A stretch of 64,000 nucleotides of DNA from Hyphomicrobium denitrificans ATCC 51888 (lineage in GTDB: Bacteria; Pseudomonadota; Alphaproteobacteria; Rhizobiales; Hyphomicrobiaceae). The notes under the pieces are model-generated. The model saw only the letters and a list, made by a program, of their open reading frames with translations, searched no databases and was not told the DNA's origin. The stretch is taken from NCBI RefSeq assembly GCF_000143145.1, contig NC_014313.1:2542001-2606000 (forward strand). The letters are read 5' to 3'. Shown in pieces: positions 27,208 to 35,422 of this stretch (position 1 is the stretch's first letter; every line of letters begins with the position of its first letter). Position numbers and translations under genes: made by a program.

Positions 27208-27942
27208 ATGACCGATTACCAAGCGGAAGCCCGTCCGGGCTGGCTCGCGTCGCCTCTCGGCAGCCGCCTCAATCTTGCGATCGGCGCGCTGGCGCTGCTG
27301 TTCACACTTGGCGTCTTCGGCAACGTCGTATGGGATGCCTATCGTTCGAACACCAAAGACAAGAGCGGCGTGAAGCGGATCATCGCGAAGCGGTGGAACG
27401 AACGCACGCTGGTGTTTCCCGTCGAAGGCGCCGACCGTGCCGGACGGCGCGCGCTGTTCGATGTCGTCGTGCTGACCAAAGACTATGGCTGGGTTCGCGG
27501 CTCGACGACGGAGCTTGAGAAGTTCGATCGCCGCCTGTCGCCGGACGACATTCAGACGGAAGTTCTGGCGCCTCAGCTTCGGCAAGGTCTCGGCTCGGCG
27601 CGCGGGCTGATCGCGGTCGGTCTCGCCAGTCAGGAAGGCGCAGTCGAGCGCGAGGAACAGCGTGGCGGGTTGCGAGCCGAACGGATCGCGCAATGGGTGC
27701 GCGAGGCGCTTGGCGGCGACGTTCCGATGTGGACGCTGAACCTCGGCCGCTACATCGAGCCGTGCCTCGAGTGCGAAGACGCCGATACGAGCTGGCAGCG
27801 GCCGTTCATCGTCATCGCGGTGCGGAAGGCGGACGACGGAACACACATTTCCGAGGCGCTTGCGGACGCCATGTCGGACACAATCAACCTGCCGAGCCCC
27901 GACCGCTATTCGACGTTTGCGTTCGCCAAGTACAAGAAGTGA
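27208..27942 (+). CDS. Membrane-anchored protein of unknown function
   Basis: This 244-residue protein starts at the ATG at 27208. A transmembrane helix (~25-45, LNLAIGALALLFTLGVFGNVVW) follows a short cytoplasmic segment, so the remaining ~200 residues are probably periplasmic. That domain includes VVVLTKDYGWVRGSTTELEKF, GLIAVGLASQEG and RAERIAQWVREALGGDVPMWTLNLGRY, the last reminiscent of OmpA-type peptidoglycan-binding motifs but without the canonical NxxLSxxRA sequence. A CLEC pair could be a disulfide. It lies between pth and ychF. Confidence 0.8.
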   Translation: MTDYQAEARPGWLASPLGSRLNLAIGALALLFTLGVFGNVVWDAYRSNTKDKSGVKRIIAKRWNERTLVFPVEGADRAGRRALFDVVVLTKDYGWVRGSTTELEKFDRRLSPDDIQTEVLAPQLRQGLGSARGLIAVGLASQEGAVEREEQRGGLRAERIAQWVREALGGDVPMWTLNLGRYIEPCLECEDADTSWQRPFIVIAVRKADDGTHISEALADAMSDTINLPSPDRYSTFAFAKYKK

Positions 27943-28056
27943 GCCAAAGGGCCGCACGGGCGGCCGATTTCGCTTCACAAGGCGGCGTGTCTCGCTTAAC
28001 CCACGGCCATCACCTTCCATCACCTCGCAACTCACTCGGGCGGAATTCTCCGAACT

Positions 28057-29154
28057 ATGGGCTTTAAATGCGGTATCGTCGGCCTGCCGAACGTCGGCAA
28101 GTCGACCCTCTTCAATGCGCTGACGCAGACGGCTGCGGCGGAAGCTGCGAACTATCCGTTTTGCACAATCGAGCCGAACGTCGGCGAAGTCGCGGTTCCC
28201 GATGCGCGGCTTGAAACGCTTGCCAAGATCGCGGGCAGCAAAGAGATCCTTCCGACGCGCCTGACCTTCGTCGATATTGCGGGCCTCGTGCGCGGCGCAT
28301 CGAAAGGCGAAGGTCTCGGCAATAAATTCCTTTCGCACATCCGCGAGGTCGACGCCGTCGCCTACGTGCTGCGCTGCTTCGTCGACGACGACATCACGCA
28401 CGTTGAAAATCGTATCGATCCGTTGGCCGACGCCGATGTCGTCGAAACCGAGCTGATGCTCGCCGATCTCGAAAGCCTCGAAAAGCGCGTCTCGCAAATC
28501 GAGAAGAAGGCCAAGACCGGCGACAAGGAAGCGAAAGCGCAATTCGCCGTCATGGAGAAGCCGCTGCTGCTGCTCCGCGAAGGCAAGCCTGCGCGCCTTG
28601 CCACCATGACGCCGGAAGAGATGCCCGCTTTTCGCGCGCTGCAACTGTTGACCTCGAAGCCGGTCGTCTACGTCTGCAACGTCGAGGAAAGCGCGGCGGC
28701 ACACGGCAACGCTTATTCGAAGCAAGTCGAAGAGCGCGCGAAGGCCGAAGGCGCGGCCGTCGTCATCATCTCGGCCAAGATCGAAAGCGAATTCGCGGGG
28801 CTTGCTCCGGAAGATCGCGATGCGTTCCTTGCGGAAATGGGTCTTGACGAGCCTGGCCTCAATCGACTGATCCGCGCCGGCTACTCCCTGCTCGATCTCG
28901 TGACGTATTTCACTGTCGGGCCGAAGGAAGCGCGCGCCTGGACGATCACGCGCGGCACGAAAGGCCCGCAAGCTGCGGGCGTCATTCATACCGATTTCGA
29001 AAAAGGCTTCATCCGCGCGGAAACGATCGCCTACGCCGACTATGTTTCCGGAAACGGCGAAGCGGGGGCCAAGGATGCGGGAAAAATGCGCCTGGAAGGC
29101 AAGGAGTATGTCGTCCAGGATGGCGACGTCATGCACTTCAGGTTCGCAAACTAA
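28057..29154 (+). CDS. ychF: Redox-regulated ATPase/GTPase YchF
   Basis: This 365-residue OBG-type P-loop NTPase has G1 [19 protein letters not shown]3 [20 protein letters not shown], the NVEE motif in place of NKxD (ATP-preferring), a helical hairpin insert, and the C-terminal TGS domain ([21 protein letters not shown] ... [12 protein letters not shown]). It binds ribosomes and regulates stress responses. Length is typical. rplY-pth-ychF is the normal order. Confidence 0.98.
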   Translation: MGFKCGIVGLPNVGKSTLFNALTQTAAAEAANYPFCTIEPNVGEVAVPDARLETLAKIAGSKEILPTRLTFVDIAGLVRGASKGEGLGNKFLSHIREVDAVAYVLRCFVDDDITHVENRIDPLADADVVETELMLADLESLEKRVSQIEKKAKTGDKEAKAQFAVMEKPLLLLREGKPARLATMTPEEMPAFRALQLLTSKPVVYVCNVEESAAAHGNAYSKQVEERAKAEGAAVVIISAKIESEFAGLAPEDRDAFLAEMGLDEPGLNRLIRAGYSLLDLVTYFTVGPKEARAWTITRGTKGPQAAGVIHTDFEKGFIRAETIAYADYVSGNGEAGAKDAGKMRLEGKEYVVQDGDVMHFRFAN

Positions 29155-29177
29155 GATACTTCCTAGGATAATCGGCC

Positions 29178-29420
29178 ATGACCGACACGCTGCCCGATCG
29201 CCTGTCCAACGACCCGAAAAGCCCCTTCTACGATGAGGAGCTTTTGAAGCGCGATATCGGAATCCGCTTCAACGACGTCGAGAAGACGAACGTCGAAGAA
29301 TACTGCGTCAGCGAAGGTTGGGTTCGTGTCGCAGCGGGGAACGCCAAGGACCGATCCGGCCGACCCATGACCTTGAAGCTCAAGGGCAAGGTCGAACCGT
29401 ATTTCAGAACTGCCGAGTAA
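29178..29420 (+). CDS. DUF3297 family protein
   Basis: This 80-residue cytosolic protein matches the DUF3297 family: DRLSNDPKSPFYDEELL, IGIRFNDVEKTNVEEYC, and a C-terminal GRPMTLKLKGKVEPYF. It is 23 bases downstream of ychF, so it is likely cotranscribed. Function unknown. Confidence 0.88.
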   Translation: MTDTLPDRLSNDPKSPFYDEELLKRDIGIRFNDVEKTNVEEYCVSEGWVRVAAGNAKDRSGRPMTLKLKGKVEPYFRTAE

Positions 29421-29433
29421 CTAACTCGCGTAC

Positions 29434-29739
29434 CTATCGCGCGGCGCGGCGTTTGCGTGTCGCGGCGGCCTTGCGTGCCGAGGCGCTGCGCGCTGCGGCC
29501 GGACGAGACGCTGCCGCCTTGCCGCCGATTTTACCGCCGCGTTTCGACGAGACGTTCGTGTCCTTTTTTCCGCGGCCCGAACCGCTCTTGTTGCCGCCGC
29601 CGCTTTCCTTGTTCACGGTCGCCCAGGCCCGGCGTTCGGCTTCGTTCTCGCCGATGCCACGCTTCTCGTAGCCTTCCTCGATGTGTTCGGCTTTGCGTTT
29701 TTGCTTTGCGGTGTATGAGGATTTATCGCCTCGGGGCAT
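29434..29739 (-). CDS. Small basic protein of the 'plasmid stabilization' family
   Basis: This 101-residue protein begins MPRGDKSSYTAKQKRKAEHI, then EEGYEKRGIGENEAERRAWATVNKESGGG, the hallmark of a widely annotated 'plasmid stabilization protein' family. The remainder is a Lys/Arg/Ser/Ala-rich low-complexity tail that may bind nucleic acid. There is no plasmid context here, so the family name should not be read as a function. The start at 29739 is well defined by homology. Confidence 0.82.
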   Translation of the reverse strand: MPRGDKSSYTAKQKRKAEHIEEGYEKRGIGENEAERRAWATVNKESGGGNKSGSGRGKKDTNVSSKRGGKIGGKAAASRPAAARSASARKAAATRKRRAAR

Positions 29740-29823
29740 TGCCTGTCTCCTTGAAGATTCCATCGAACCTCGTCGGAGCAACGCGCAAGCGCATCGGAAG
29801 TTTCGCAGCATCGCACTCACTAA

Positions 29824-29855
29824 AAGCGGTCGCCCCGGCTTTGGACCGAGGCGAC
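29824..29855 (-). terminator. Intrinsic terminator after katA
   Basis: On the minus strand GTCGCC-t-CGG ... CCG-g-GGCGAC forms a nine-base-pair interrupted stem followed by CGCTTTTA, 42 bases beyond the katA stop. Confidence 0.65.
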
Positions 29856-29896
29856 AACTCAAGTTCGGCTATTTTGCTCGCGAAACCAGCGGCGCG

Positions 29897-31372
29897 TTAC
29901 TCCGCCGCTTCGGCTCGCGCCGACGGCACTGACACGCCCATTCGCTTCGCGACGCCCGCACCGTACGCCGGATCGCATTTCGCGAAGTGCGCGACCTGGC
30001 GCTCGATGATGAACGCCGGAACGCCCTGCATTGCGGCTGCGATGTTATCCATCAGGCGTTCGCGGCCATCGGGCGTCAACAGGCGGAACAGGTTGCCCGG
30101 CTGCGTGTAGTCGTCGTTGCCGAGACGATGATTGTAGCGGTCGGCATCGCCCGAGATCTTGAGCGGCGGCTCCCTGTACGTGGGCGTTTCCTTCGGTCCG
30201 CCGAACGAATTCGGCTCATAATAGGCGTCGGGATTGCCGGTGTCGTTGCGGAAGAACCGCATCGCGCCGTCCTTATGATAGTGATGCACGGGGCATTTCG
30301 GAGCGTTGACGGGCAATGCCTCGTAATGCGTACCGAGGCGATGACGGTGCGCGTCCGCGTACGAGAAAATGCGCGCCTGAAGCATCTTGTCCGGCGAAAA
30401 GCCGATGCCGGGAATGATGTTCGACGGCGAGAACGCGGCCTGCTCGATCTCAGCGAAATAGTTGTCCGCGTTGCGGTTCAGTTCGACGATGCCGACTTCG
30501 ATCAAAGGATAATCGGCGTGCGGCCAGACTTTCGTCAGGTCAAACGGATTGTAGGACGTTTTGTCAGCGTCCGCTTCCGGCATGATCTGAACGAACATGC
30601 GCCACTTCGGGAAATCTCCCTTTTCGATCGAGCCGAACAGGTCTTCCTGGTAGCTCTCACGCGTTTTGCCGATGAGCTCCGCGGCTTCGGCATTCGTATG
30701 ATGCTGATGGCCTTGCAGGGTCTTGAAGTGGAACTTCACCCAGTGGCGCTCGCCGGCAGCGTTCAGGAACGAGTACGTGTGCGAGCCATAGCCGTTCATA
30801 TGGCGCACGCTGGTCGGGCAGCCGCGATCGGAAAACAGGATCGTCACCTGGTGAAGGCTTTCCGGCGACAATGACCAGAAGTCCCACATCGCGGTCGGCG
30901 AGCGAAGGTTGGTTTTCGGATGGCGTTTCTGCGTGTGGATGAAGTCCGGGAACTTCAGCGCGTCACGCACGAAGAAGACCGGCGTGTTGTTGCCGACGAG
31001 ATCCCAGTTGCCTTCGGAGGTGTAAAACTTGATCGAGAAGCCGCGCACGTCGCGTTCCGCGTCGGCGGCGCCGAGTTCACCGGCAACGGTCGAGAAACGG
31101 ATTAGAAGGTCGGTCTTCTTGCCGATCGCATCGAACAGCTTGGCGTGCGTATACTTCGAGATATCCTGCGTTACGGTGAGCGAGCCGAATGCACCCCAGC
31201 CTTTGGCGTGAACAACGCGCTCAGGAATGCGCTCGCGGTTCTGGTGCGCGAGCTTTTCGAGCAGCTGATAATCCTGAAGCAGCAACGGGCCGCGTGCGCC
31301 GGCGGACAGAGAGTTCTGATTATCGGCGACGGGCGCGCCAGCGGACGTCGTGAGCTTGGTCGTGTCTGTCAT
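29897..31372 (-). CDS. katA: Monofunctional heme catalase
   Basis: This ~491-residue catalase has the catalytic His in [19 protein letters not shown], the distal-side Asn in the [13 protein letters not shown] region, and the heme-ligand tyrosine in [18 protein letters not shown]. Size and motifs indicate a small-subunit clade 3 enzyme acting on hydrogen peroxide in the cytosol. The start is at 31372 or 31384; GAGG lies just upstream of both. No oxyR is nearby. It is 149 bases downstream of the aldolase gene on the same strand, with an A+T-rich stretch (31420-31475) that probably holds its own promoter. Confidence 0.96.
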   Translation of the reverse strand: MTDTTKLTTSAGAPVADNQNSLSAGARGPLLLQDYQLLEKLAHQNRERIPERVVHAKGWGAFGSLTVTQDISKYTHAKLFDAIGKKTDLLIRFSTVAGELGAADAERDVRGFSIKFYTSEGNWDLVGNNTPVFFVRDALKFPDFIHTQKRHPKTNLRSPTAMWDFWSLSPESLHQVTILFSDRGCPTSVRHMNGYGSHTYSFLNAAGERHWVKFHFKTLQGHQHHTNAEAAELIGKTRESYQEDLFGSIEKGDFPKWRMFVQIMPEADADKTSYNPFDLTKVWPHADYPLIEVGIVELNRNADNYFAEIEQAAFSPSNIIPGIGFSPDKMLQARIFSYADAHRHRLGTHYEALPVNAPKCPVHHYHKDGAMRFFRNDTGNPDAYYEPNSFGGPKETPTYREPPLKISGDADRYNHRLGNDDYTQPGNLFRLLTPDGRERLMDNIAAAMQGVPAFIIERQVAHFAKCDPAYGAGVAKRMGVSVPSARAEAAE

Positions 31373-31521
31373 TGGTAACGTCATCCTCGAATTTCCAACG
31401 AGGGCGACCAAACATCAGAAAGATTTTAAAGACCAATCCGTTTGCTCAGGGTTTCTGATAACAAAATCTTATTATGATAAGAGGAGCTGATCGACGCGAT
31501 CAGCATGACGCATACGGCGAA

Positions 31522-32196
31522 TTACTTTTCGGCGACGTTGCGGCCGTAGGTTTTGAACTTGTCGAGCAGCAGCGCCATCTCGTCGTCGTTCAAGATGTTC
31601 GCGGGGCCGAGGGTCAGCACCTTGTAGTATTGCTCAGCAAGTGCCTCGACTTCGGCGGCAAGCTCCAGCGCATGACCGAGCGTCGGGCCGATCGCGATCT
31701 GTCCGTGGTTCGCCATCAGGCACGCGTCGCGGTCTTGCAATCCGGTCGCGACGTGACGCGCCAGCTCCGCGGTGCCGAAGGTGGCGTAAGGCACGCACGG
31801 GATGTCCTTCCCGCCCGCGACGCCGACCATGTAGTGAAATGCCGGGATCGCGCGGTGCGCGCAGGCGAGAACCGTCGCGTGCATCGAGTGCGTGTGGACG
31901 ACGGCGAAGCGATCGGGACGCGCGCGATAGGCGGCCAGATGAAAATGCCATTCGGTCGACGGCGTCTGGCGATCGTCGGGAACGCTGCCGTCGGCTGAAA
32001 CGAAAACGATGTCGTCGGGATCTATGTCGTCATAACGCACGCCGGATGGTGTGATCAGCATGCCGTCGTCGAAGCGGCAGGATACGTTTCCGGATCGTCC
32101 TGGCGAAAGGCCGGAAGAGCTCATCGCGAGCGCCGTGTCGAGCACAGCCTTCCTCAGGCTTTTTTCACTCGGACGCCTGGACTTGCCTTTGCTCAT
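31522..32196 (-). CDS. Class II aldolase (L-fuculose-phosphate aldolase/Ald2-like)
   Basis: This 224-residue zinc-dependent aldolase has GNVSCRFDDGMLITPSG, the metal site VVHTHSMHATVLA, and ACLMANHGQIAIG with its third histidine. The start at 32196 overlaps the mtnA stop by 4 bases (ATGA). Together with MtnA and MtnP it fits the DHAP shunt, in which 5-methylthioribulose-1-phosphate is cleaved to DHAP and methylthioacetaldehyde. A MtnB dehydratase is the alternative, but the F-L-I-T-P-S-G, AFHYMV and KTYG features favour the aldolase. Downstream MtnC/MtnD are absent from the window. Confidence 0.85.
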   Translation of the reverse strand: MSKGKSRRPSEKSLRKAVLDTALAMSSSGLSPGRSGNVSCRFDDGMLITPSGVRYDDIDPDDIVFVSADGSVPDDRQTPSTEWHFHLAAYRARPDRFAVVHTHSMHATVLACAHRAIPAFHYMVGVAGGKDIPCVPYATFGTAELARHVATGLQDRDACLMANHGQIAIGPTLGHALELAAEVEALAEQYYKVLTLGPANILNDDEMALLLDKFKTYGRNVAEK

Positions 32197-33293
32197 GCGG
32201 CGCAACTTTTCTTTTCCGGATAGAGCGACAGCAGGCCATCGCGCGAGGCTTCGCAGACGCCGCGCTCGGTGATGAACGCCGTCACAAGTTTGGCGGGCGT
32301 TACGTCAAATGCCGGATTGCGTGCGGGCGTTCCATCGGCGGATATCGCGACGGATGCGACGGCGCCGTCGGGAAGACGGCCTTGCACGCGCAGGACTTCG
32401 TCGGCGCCGCGTTCCTCGATCGGGATGTCGGCGCCGCGCTCGATGCTCCAGTCGATCGTCGAATAGGGCAACGCGACGTAGAACGGCACGCCGTTGTCGT
32501 GGGCAGCGAGCGCCTTCAGATAGGTGCCGATCTTGTTGGCGACATCGCCGCATGCGGTGACGCGGTCGGTGCCGACGATGACCATGTCGACGCAATCGCG
32601 CTGCATGAAATGTCCGCCCGCGTTGTCCGCGATCAGCGTGTAGGGCACGCCGTGCTGTGCCAGTTCGAATGCGGTCAATGCAGAGCCCTGGCAGCGCGGC
32701 CGCGTTTCATCGACCCAGACGTGCACGGGAATTCCGGCGTCATGCGCCTGATAGATCGGAGACGTCGCCGTTCCCCAATCGACGCACGCCAGCCAGCCGG
32801 CGTTGCAGTGCGTGAGGATGTTGACGGGTTCGCCCGGCCGCTCATTCGAGAGTTCCTGGATCAGGCGCAGTCCGTTGACGCCGATGCGCCGGCACGTCTC
32901 GACGTCGTCGTCCGCGATCTCGGCGGCACGCGCATAAGCAGCGGCTGCGCGTGACTTTGGCGGGAGCGACGCGAGCGTCGCTTGAAGATCGTTCAGCGCC
33001 CAGCGCAGGTTCACCGCCGTCGGCCGCTGCTCAGCAAGAAACGCGAGCGCGTGCTTGAGCGACGCGTCTGACGGATCGGCACGCATCGCGAGCGCCACTC
33101 CGTACGCCGCAGTGACGCCGATCAGCGGCGCGCCGCGAACCTGCATCGTCTTGATCGCGAGGGCTGCGTCTTCCGGCGTTCGCAAAGTTTTTCGAACAAC
33201 GGTATGCGGCAGCATCGTCTGATCGAGAATGCCGACCGACCAGCCGTCGGGCTCGAGCCAGATGGTACGCGATGCGACGCCGTCAATTTTCAT
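32193..33293 (-). CDS. mtnA: Methylthioribose-1-phosphate isomerase
   Basis: This 366-residue enzyme converts 5-methylthioribose-1-phosphate to the ribulose form in methylthioadenosine salvage. Diagnostic segments are AIKTMQVRGAPLIGVTAAYG, LTHCNAGWLACVDWGTA with the catalytic Cys, VWVDETRPRCQGSALTAFELAQ with the catalytic Asp region, and VIVGTDRVTACGDVANKIGTY. It overlaps the upstream hydrolase gene by 11 bases and the downstream aldolase by 4, so translation is coupled. Confidence 0.96.
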   Translation of the reverse strand: MKIDGVASRTIWLEPDGWSVGILDQTMLPHTVVRKTLRTPEDAALAIKTMQVRGAPLIGVTAAYGVALAMRADPSDASLKHALAFLAEQRPTAVNLRWALNDLQATLASLPPKSRAAAAYARAAEIADDDVETCRRIGVNGLRLIQELSNERPGEPVNILTHCNAGWLACVDWGTATSPIYQAHDAGIPVHVWVDETRPRCQGSALTAFELAQHGVPYTLIADNAGGHFMQRDCVDMVIVGTDRVTACGDVANKIGTYLKALAAHDNGVPFYVALPYSTIDWSIERGADIPIEERGADEVLRVQGRLPDGAVASVAISADGTPARNPAFDVTPAKLVTAFITERGVCEASRDGLLSLYPEKKSCAA

Positions 33294-34002
33294 TCTGCGC
33301 CTCCCATAACGTCTTCGATTTCGCGAATGCGGATATTTCTGTTGCGGCCTCGGCCGCGCGCGTCTGCAGCAGCATATGCGCGGCGGAAAACGCGACGATC
33401 CGTACTCCGCCTTTCTCGCACACGGCTTTCTGCATGGGCGTAATCGAAACCAGCCAATCCTTGCGTCCGTGCAGGACGAGGACCGGGCAGCGGAGCCTGG
33501 CGAAGTCTTCTCTCACGTCGACCTCCGCGATGGCACGTAGGCGCGCCGCGCGAACGGGACGCGACAGGCCGCGAACAATTTCGTCAACCTTGTTTCTCAG
33601 TTCGTCGTCGCCATAGGAACCCATCAATATCGCATCCCTGATCCTCTTTGGCGTCGCCTCGGGTTCGGTGTGCGAAGCCCGCCGCATGAACCAGGCAGGC
33701 AAGGGTGTTCGCAGGAACGTCGCCGCCAGGATTACACCTTTGATCTGCGGGCCGAGCTGAGCCGCGACGCGCACGGCAACGGGGCCGGAAAAGGATTCGC
33801 CGAGAAGAAAGACGCGGCGTTTTCCGATCAGCTTCCGCGCCAGCTCTGCGTATCCGGCATATCCGAGACTTGGATCATTCGGATAGCGCATGACATTTAC
33901 CGTGAATTCGTCCGCAAGGCTGGCCGCCAGACGATCGAACAGGTCTCCGGTGCCATCGAGACCGGGCAGCAGGACGATCTCATCTGCGGGCTTCGCGTTC
34001 AC
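33283..34002 (-). CDS. Alpha/beta hydrolase
   Basis: This 239-residue protein has the alpha/beta-hydrolase nucleophile elbow FLLGESFSGPVAV (Ser near 71), a following oxyanion region, the acid in LVLHGRKDWLVS and the His in RIVAFSAAHMLLQ. The start is a GTG overlapping the upstream stop (GTGA). It is embedded in the apt-mtnA operon, which suggests a link to thioester or purine salvage, but the substrate is unknown. No signal peptide. Confidence 0.85.
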   Translation of the reverse strand: MNAKPADEIVLLPGLDGTGDLFDRLAASLADEFTVNVMRYPNDPSLGYAGYAELARKLIGKRRVFLLGESFSGPVAVRVAAQLGPQIKGVILAATFLRTPLPAWFMRRASHTEPEATPKRIRDAILMGSYGDDELRNKVDEIVRGLSRPVRAARLRAIAEVDVREDFARLRCPVLVLHGRKDWLVSITPMQKAVCEKGGVRIVAFSAAHMLLQTRAAEAATEISAFAKSKTLWEAQNEN

Positions 34003-34220
34003 GTCTCCGGCACCCCAGCCATCGGGATGTGCACGGTTTCGTCGAGGCCGCAGCTTTCACACGTTAGCACGTACCATTCCGCATAGGGACGCGCGGAGTG
34101 GTCGGCGATTGCGAGACCCGATACTCCGCACACTGGGCAGCGGCACGGCTCGTCCGGATCCGAACGCCACGCGGCGATGGTGGCCAGCGCTGTCTTCAGT
34201 TGATCGCCGGACAGGGACAC
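33999..34220 (-). CDS. Small zinc-ribbon protein
   Basis: This 73-residue protein has two CxxC pairs (CPVCG and CESCG) ~33 residues apart, which form a zinc ribbon, with a GLDETVHIPM C-terminal strand. A GTG start is used. It is packed between apt (8-base gap) and the hydrolase (4-base overlap). No family is recognised; it is probably a soluble protein. It is conserved in sequence style, not random, because its composition matches the operon. Confidence 0.75.
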   Translation of the reverse strand: MSLSGDQLKTALATIAAWRSDPDEPCRCPVCGVSGLAIADHSARPYAEWYVLTCESCGLDETVHIPMAGVPET

Positions 34221-34228
34221 AGCCGTGA

Positions 34229-34759
34229 CTAATGACCTCCGAACGAGACGAGTGCATGACTCTCGACGCCCAGGTCCGCCAATCGTTTCATGCCGCCGAG
34301 ATCCGGCAGATCGACGATGAACGTCGCGCCGACGATTTTACCGCCGGAGCGCTGCACGAGCTTCGCGGCGGCTTCCGCCGTACCGCCGGTTGCGATCAGG
34401 TCGTCGACGATGAGCACGCGCGTACCCTCGGCGATCGCATCCTCGTGCACCTCGATGACGTCCACGCCGTATTCGAGCGTATATTCCTGGCCGATGGTCT
34501 TCCACGGCAGTTTGCCCTTCTTGCGGATCGGAATGAAGCCGCATTCGAGGCGATCGGCAATCGCGCCTCCGAGAATAAAGCCGCGCGCTTCAATGCCCGC
34601 GACGGCTGCGATCTTTTCCTTCTCGAAGGGTTTCGCCATGTGCTTGATGGCTTTCTTCAAGCCCTTGGGATCGGCGAGGAGCGTGGTGATATCCCGAAAC
34701 ATAATTCCGGGTTTCGGATAATCGGGGATGGTCCGGATGAGATCTTCGAGTTCTTGCAC
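34229..34759 (-). CDS. apt: Adenine phosphoribosyltransferase
   Basis: This 176-residue enzyme converts adenine and PRPP to AMP. Motifs are DYPKPGIMFRDIT, VAGIEARGFILGGAIA, and the PRPP-binding VLIVDDLIATGGTAEAA. I start at the GTG at 34759, because GGGAG precedes it by 8 bases; a GTG three codons upstream is also in frame. It leads the zinc-ribbon/hydrolase/mtnA/aldolase run and recycles the adenine released by MtnP. Confidence 0.95.
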   Translation of the reverse strand: MQELEDLIRTIPDYPKPGIMFRDITTLLADPKGLKKAIKHMAKPFEKEKIAAVAGIEARGFILGGAIADRLECGFIPIRKKGKLPWKTIGQEYTLEYGVDVIEVHEDAIAEGTRVLIVDDLIATGGTAEAAAKLVQRSGGKIVGATFIVDLPDLGGMKRLADLGVESHALVSFGGH

Positions 34760-34889
34760 GTGCTGCACTCCCGCCCAATTGACGGCGCAAAATAGCAATA
34801 TCGCTGGCGTCTAGGTAGAAGCAGCGTAGCCCAGCGCGGACGATTGTTCCGTGACGTGGCTAAATAATAGTTTGCTGAGGTACAACGAG

Positions 34890-35321
34890 ATGGCAGCACA
34901 AGGCTCGCCCGCGATGGCCGGCCCCGACTTCGGCTCGTTCTCGGACGACACTGACGATCTTCCCCGGACGCTCCGGCGTGAAAAGGAAGCCCGCGCCCGC
35001 GAAGCTCGGGAACGCGCCGCGCGCGAGCGTGCGGCAGCGCCCACACTCTCGACCGGCATCGACGACGACTATTCCCGTCCGCAGCCGCAGATCTATCGCA
35101 CCGCCGAAACCGAGCCATGTATCGGCAACGCCCCTGTCGCCGCCACGGTCCGCGCGTTCGACGTGCCGTTCGCACGTCTCGTCACGTTCTTCCTCAAGGC
35201 TGCGATCGCGGCCGTGCCAGGTGTGCTGCTTCTGGGCGTCATCCTTTGGTTCGTCGGCGCGGGCCTGGAAATGGCGTTCCCGCAACTCATCAAGATGAAG
35301 ATCCTGATCGGCTTCAACTAG
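34890..35321 (+). CDS. Membrane protein with one C-terminal transmembrane helix, unknown
   Basis: This 143-residue protein starts at the ATG at 34890 after GAGG. Its N-terminal ~65 residues are charged and Arg/Glu-rich (LRREKEARAREARERAARERAA, likely a helix), a middle segment is Pro-rich, and a hydrophobic helix (~105-130) precedes the C-terminus. It probably lies in the inner membrane with the N-terminal domain in the cytosol. Family not recognised. Its stop codon is part of the adjacent RIME-like repeat. Confidence 0.75.
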   Translation: MAAQGSPAMAGPDFGSFSDDTDDLPRTLRREKEARAREARERAARERAAAPTLSTGIDDDYSRPQPQIYRTAETEPCIGNAPVAATVRAFDVPFARLVTFFLKAAIAAVPGVLLLGVILWFVGAGLEMAFPQLIKMKILIGFN

Positions 35322-35422
35322 AGCCTTTCCGCTTTCCGTTGAATCGCGGATCGGCTCCGGGTCTTCGTCTTGTCGTGCTTCGTATCGGAAAACCGGTTTC
35401 AACTTTTCCAGAAGCACTCTAG
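35318..35422. repeat. RIME-like mosaic repeat, copy 2
   Basis: The element runs from CTAGAG to CTCTAG, a terminal inverted hexamer. Its first 30 bases match the window start (AGCCTTTCCGCTTTCCGTTG then AATCGCGGA), and it continues with GGTCTTCGTCTTGTCG and ACCGGTTTCAACTTTTCCAG blocks. The left hexamer contains the stop codon of the upstream plus-strand gene (TAG) and the right hexamer contains the mtnP stop (TAG on the minus strand). Similar elements populate rhizobial intergenic regions. Confidence 0.85.

Noticed and set aside
27043..29136. 697-codon minus-strand ORF across pth, the membrane protein and ychF
   Set aside because: Antisense shadow of three well supported genes.
29434..29739. 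Plasmid origin from the 'plasmid stabilization' family name
   Set aside because: The surrounding genes are chromosomal core; the family name is a historical label.
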